Shown in pieces: positions 62,166 to 64,000 of a stretch of DNA of 64,000 bases. The notes under the pieces are model-generated. The model saw only the letters and a program-made list of their open reading frames with translations. It made no database searches and had not been told where the DNA came from. The stretch spans positions 1 to 64,000 of the forward strand of contig WNNJ02003214.1 of assembly GCA_012934845.2 (NCBI GenBank), given 5' to 3'. This DNA is from Pomphorhynchus laevis. Lineage: Eukaryota; Acanthocephala; Palaeacanthocephala; Echinorhynchida; Pomphorhynchidae. Numbering within the stretch: the stretch's first letter is position 1; every line of letters begins with the position of its first letter. Both the position numbers and the translations under genes were made by a program.

Positions 62166-62386
62166 ATATTTAATTATTGTAAATTATTTAATTGAGAAGA
62201 GTAGCAAAATCGTCATAGTTTCGGAATTTATTATGCAGCAGATAGCGTAGTATTATTGCTATTTTGATCGCTCCTATGCGAGCAATCAGGATTTACTAAA
62301 ATTTATAGCATTTTACACCATGAGCATATAGAATGTTTGAATTAGTACATGCTATCAAATCTTATGTTAGTACTTCACAGTATTTC
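62166..62386 (+). other. Decayed fragment before an A 3' end
   Basis: Mostly AT-rich. A stretch near 62240-62340 has more balanced composition but no recognisable frame; it ends sharply where A sequence starts (TTTTCGCCAATTC). Confidence 0.35.
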
Positions 62387-62866
62387 CTTTTCGCCAATTC
62401 TTTAAAATCCATCATCCTACCCCTACAACGCATCATAAACTCCGCCGTTCGAGTGCTCCTACGTCTTCGTCGCTTTGACCACACATCCACACATCTTACC
62501 AAACTCTCCTGGCCCATCAGCCACATCGGCATATTCTCGTAACTTTTCGTCTCATCGCTGCCGGCTCCCCTTCGTTCATCAACCTTCCTTTCTTAGACGA
62601 CACTCGCCCCACCTCGCTATCGCTGCGTTCCCGTAATTCCCTCTTACTCTACGTTCCCAATTACTCCAACAACTACAGTCTCCGATCCTTCCTCGTCGCC
62701 GCCTCACTCGCCTGGAATCAACTCCCTTTCGACATCCTCCGCGCTCCCTCATTTATTACATTCAAATACCGCCTCCGTACCCATCTTCTCGACACGATTT
62801 ACATTTTTGTTTTGTTGTGGTCATGTAAGCGTGCGCTGGCACGCATTTGCCACATTAAAAAATATA
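62387..62866 (+). mobile_element. LINE A, 3'-end copy
   Basis: It encodes the A C-terminal region (SIILPLQRIINSAVRVLLRL, RRFDHTSTHLTKLSWP) with frame breaks, then the 3' UTR hairpin GCGTGC-GCTG-GCACGC and a T/A-rich end. This is the last LINE before the Brr2 gene. Confidence 0.82.
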
Positions 62867-63500
62867 TTTTTATTTGTGAGTTTTTAACAGGTCTTAATTG
62901 GGCATTTGAATGAAATTATTATGTTAGTACTGCCTATTGAACTTATTGATCAGGGTCACAGTCTTGTGTTTTTAAAATAATTTGCTAATCATAATCTGCT
63001 TGAACCTTCATACATGCAATTTGTGTGTACGTTATTAATATCCGTATTGACGACTGCAATATTTGTCTTTTCGGATTGTAAGCTTAATACATGCAATTTA
63101 TGTAATTTGGTTTTTCGATCCAAGAATAAAGTAGAATATCGCTCTGTGCATGCTAGACACACTTACTGTAAAAACGATTGATGCTGATTACATCCGATCA
63201 ATTCGATTTACTTTAAAAATATTTTAAATCGTGAAAATACGTATTCAATTTTGCTCCAAACTCTAGTTGCATATGGGATTGCTATATATGTTATATGCAA
63301 AACAAATATACGTTTTAAATTCTTAAGTAAAATGACTTTACAAATTATGCAAATGGGACAACGAAATACTAAGTATCGACTTATTTTTTTATAAAAAATA
63401 CATGAGCTTTTTTATTCACACGCATTTCACTTCGTACCGAATGAATCTATTTTTTAAATGAGCTTTCGAGTTGTATTATCACCGTTACTTAACCTGCTCT
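62867..63500. other. Upstream region of Brr2, no gene recognised
   Basis: Unique-looking AT-rich DNA. It should contain the Brr2 promoter and 5' UTR, but I see no motif that fixes a transcription start. Confidence 0.5.
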
Positions 63501-63526
63501 TTGTTTTTTAGATTTGACGTTCTGCA
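63501..63526 (+). other. 3' splice site just upstream of the Brr2 ATG
   Basis: TTGTTTTTTAG ends at 63511, followed by 15 nt (ATTTGACGTTCTGCA) and the ATG. It marks a 5'-UTR intron or a trans-splice site, as at Elongin A. Confidence 0.6.
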
Positions 63527-63571
63527 ATGGCTGATGCAACCGCGCGTCAATTGCAATATGAGTACAAAGCG
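63527..63571 (+). CDS. SNRNP200: Brr2/SNRNP200 helicase, first coding exon
   Basis: Brr2 is the U5 snRNP Ski2-like helicase that unwinds U4/U6 to activate the spliceosome. The exon encodes MADATARQLQYEYKA and stops in phase 0 at a GTAGGC donor (63572). Human Brr2 begins MADVTARSLQYEYKA, so 13 of 15 residues agree. The next residues in the family (NSNLVLQ) must be in an exon beyond 64000. The gene runs out of the window to the right; the other ~2,100 residues are not visible. Alternative identities are unlikely given this N-terminal signature. Confidence 0.88.
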
Positions 63572-64000
63572 GTAGGCAAATATCTTATTAAATATATACA
63601 ATTCTTATTTAAATGCAAAAATTATTATTCTTTATTATTATTTAATTTATTATTCTTTACAGACTATTATTTTTTAAATGCAATTGTATTATTGTATTAA
63701 TTAAATATCAAAACATGATCGTATTCTGTTTTTCTTTAGTTATATATTATGGCTATATAGCAAGTAATATGTCTCATGTTGAAAATAATAAATCAAAATT
63801 CTCTTTGCATCTGGTATTATCTTCTCTGCTAGACGTCATGTAAATATGCAATTTTCGACACTATAACTGCCATCCAAATTTACAATAATTTAAATATTTG
63901 CGATTTGTTAAACCAAATATATATTATGTCAATGTTATAACTTATCTGAAACCTAGTCTACATCAATTAATACATGATTTTATATTCTAATCTCGTAATT
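63572..64000 (+). other. Brr2 intron 1, incomplete
   Basis: It begins at the GT donor and is AT-rich to the window edge. No exon matching the Brr2 continuation is seen. Confidence 0.6.

Overview
The window is AT-rich invertebrate (metazoan) DNA. Two host genes anchor it. On the minus strand, spread over about 7.9-17.3 kb, are seven exons of Elongin A (TFIIS N-terminal domain, then BC-box and Elongin A domain), with introns from 56 nt to 4.8 kb. At the far right, plus strand, is the first coding exon of the spliceosomal helicase Brr2/SNRNP200 (15 codons ending at a GT donor). Both start codons lie a few bases after a 3' splice site, so each gene has either a 5'-UTR intron or a trans-spliced leader. 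A third, unrecognised two-exon gene model lies at 1.2-1.6 kb on the minus strand. I cannot name the species. The mix of CR1, L2-like, RTE, Penelope-like and R2-type retroelements, together with some very short introns, suits a lophotrochozoan or similar small invertebrate, but that is only inference.

Layout. 1-7.9 kb: AT-rich DNA with remnants of one LINE family (called F here), an RTE fragment, an L2-like fragment and minor tandem repeats. 7.9-17.3 kb: Elongin A, whose introns hold a broken Penelope-like element with large inverted arms and a cluster of an AT-rich repeat (called R). 17.3-23.9 kb: repeats, CR1 3' ends and an old Ty3/gypsy fossil. 23.9-62.9 kb: an almost unbroken mosaic of LINEs inserted into each other. 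62.9-64 kb: the Brr2 upstream region and first intron.

LINE families recognised and labelled here: A and B, two L2/CR1-group sister families whose 3' ends share the hairpin GCGTGC/GCACGC or GCGTAC/GTACGC; C, D, E and G, CR1-clade families with a different 3' hairpin (AGCC/GGCT type); F, a LINE known only from its C-terminus; and RLE, a reverse transcriptase with a C-terminal CCHC knuckle and restriction-like-endonuclease-type motifs. Two copies look intact: A (25.9-30.5 kb, plus strand, ORF1 465 aa and ORF2 965 aa) and E (47.7-52.1 kb, minus strand, ORF1 488 aa and ORF2 989 aa). E sits inside an RLE element. A CR1 element (G, 54.8-62.2 kb) is split by three later L2-like insertions.

The most unusual pattern is that several LINE-LINE and LINE-target junctions carry fold-back (inverted) duplications of the adjoining sequence, with 16-bp perfect arms or longer diverged arms. 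In one case a roughly 300-bp inverted copy of a neighbouring element is pasted inside another LINE. This suggests template switching or snap-back synthesis during insertion or break repair.
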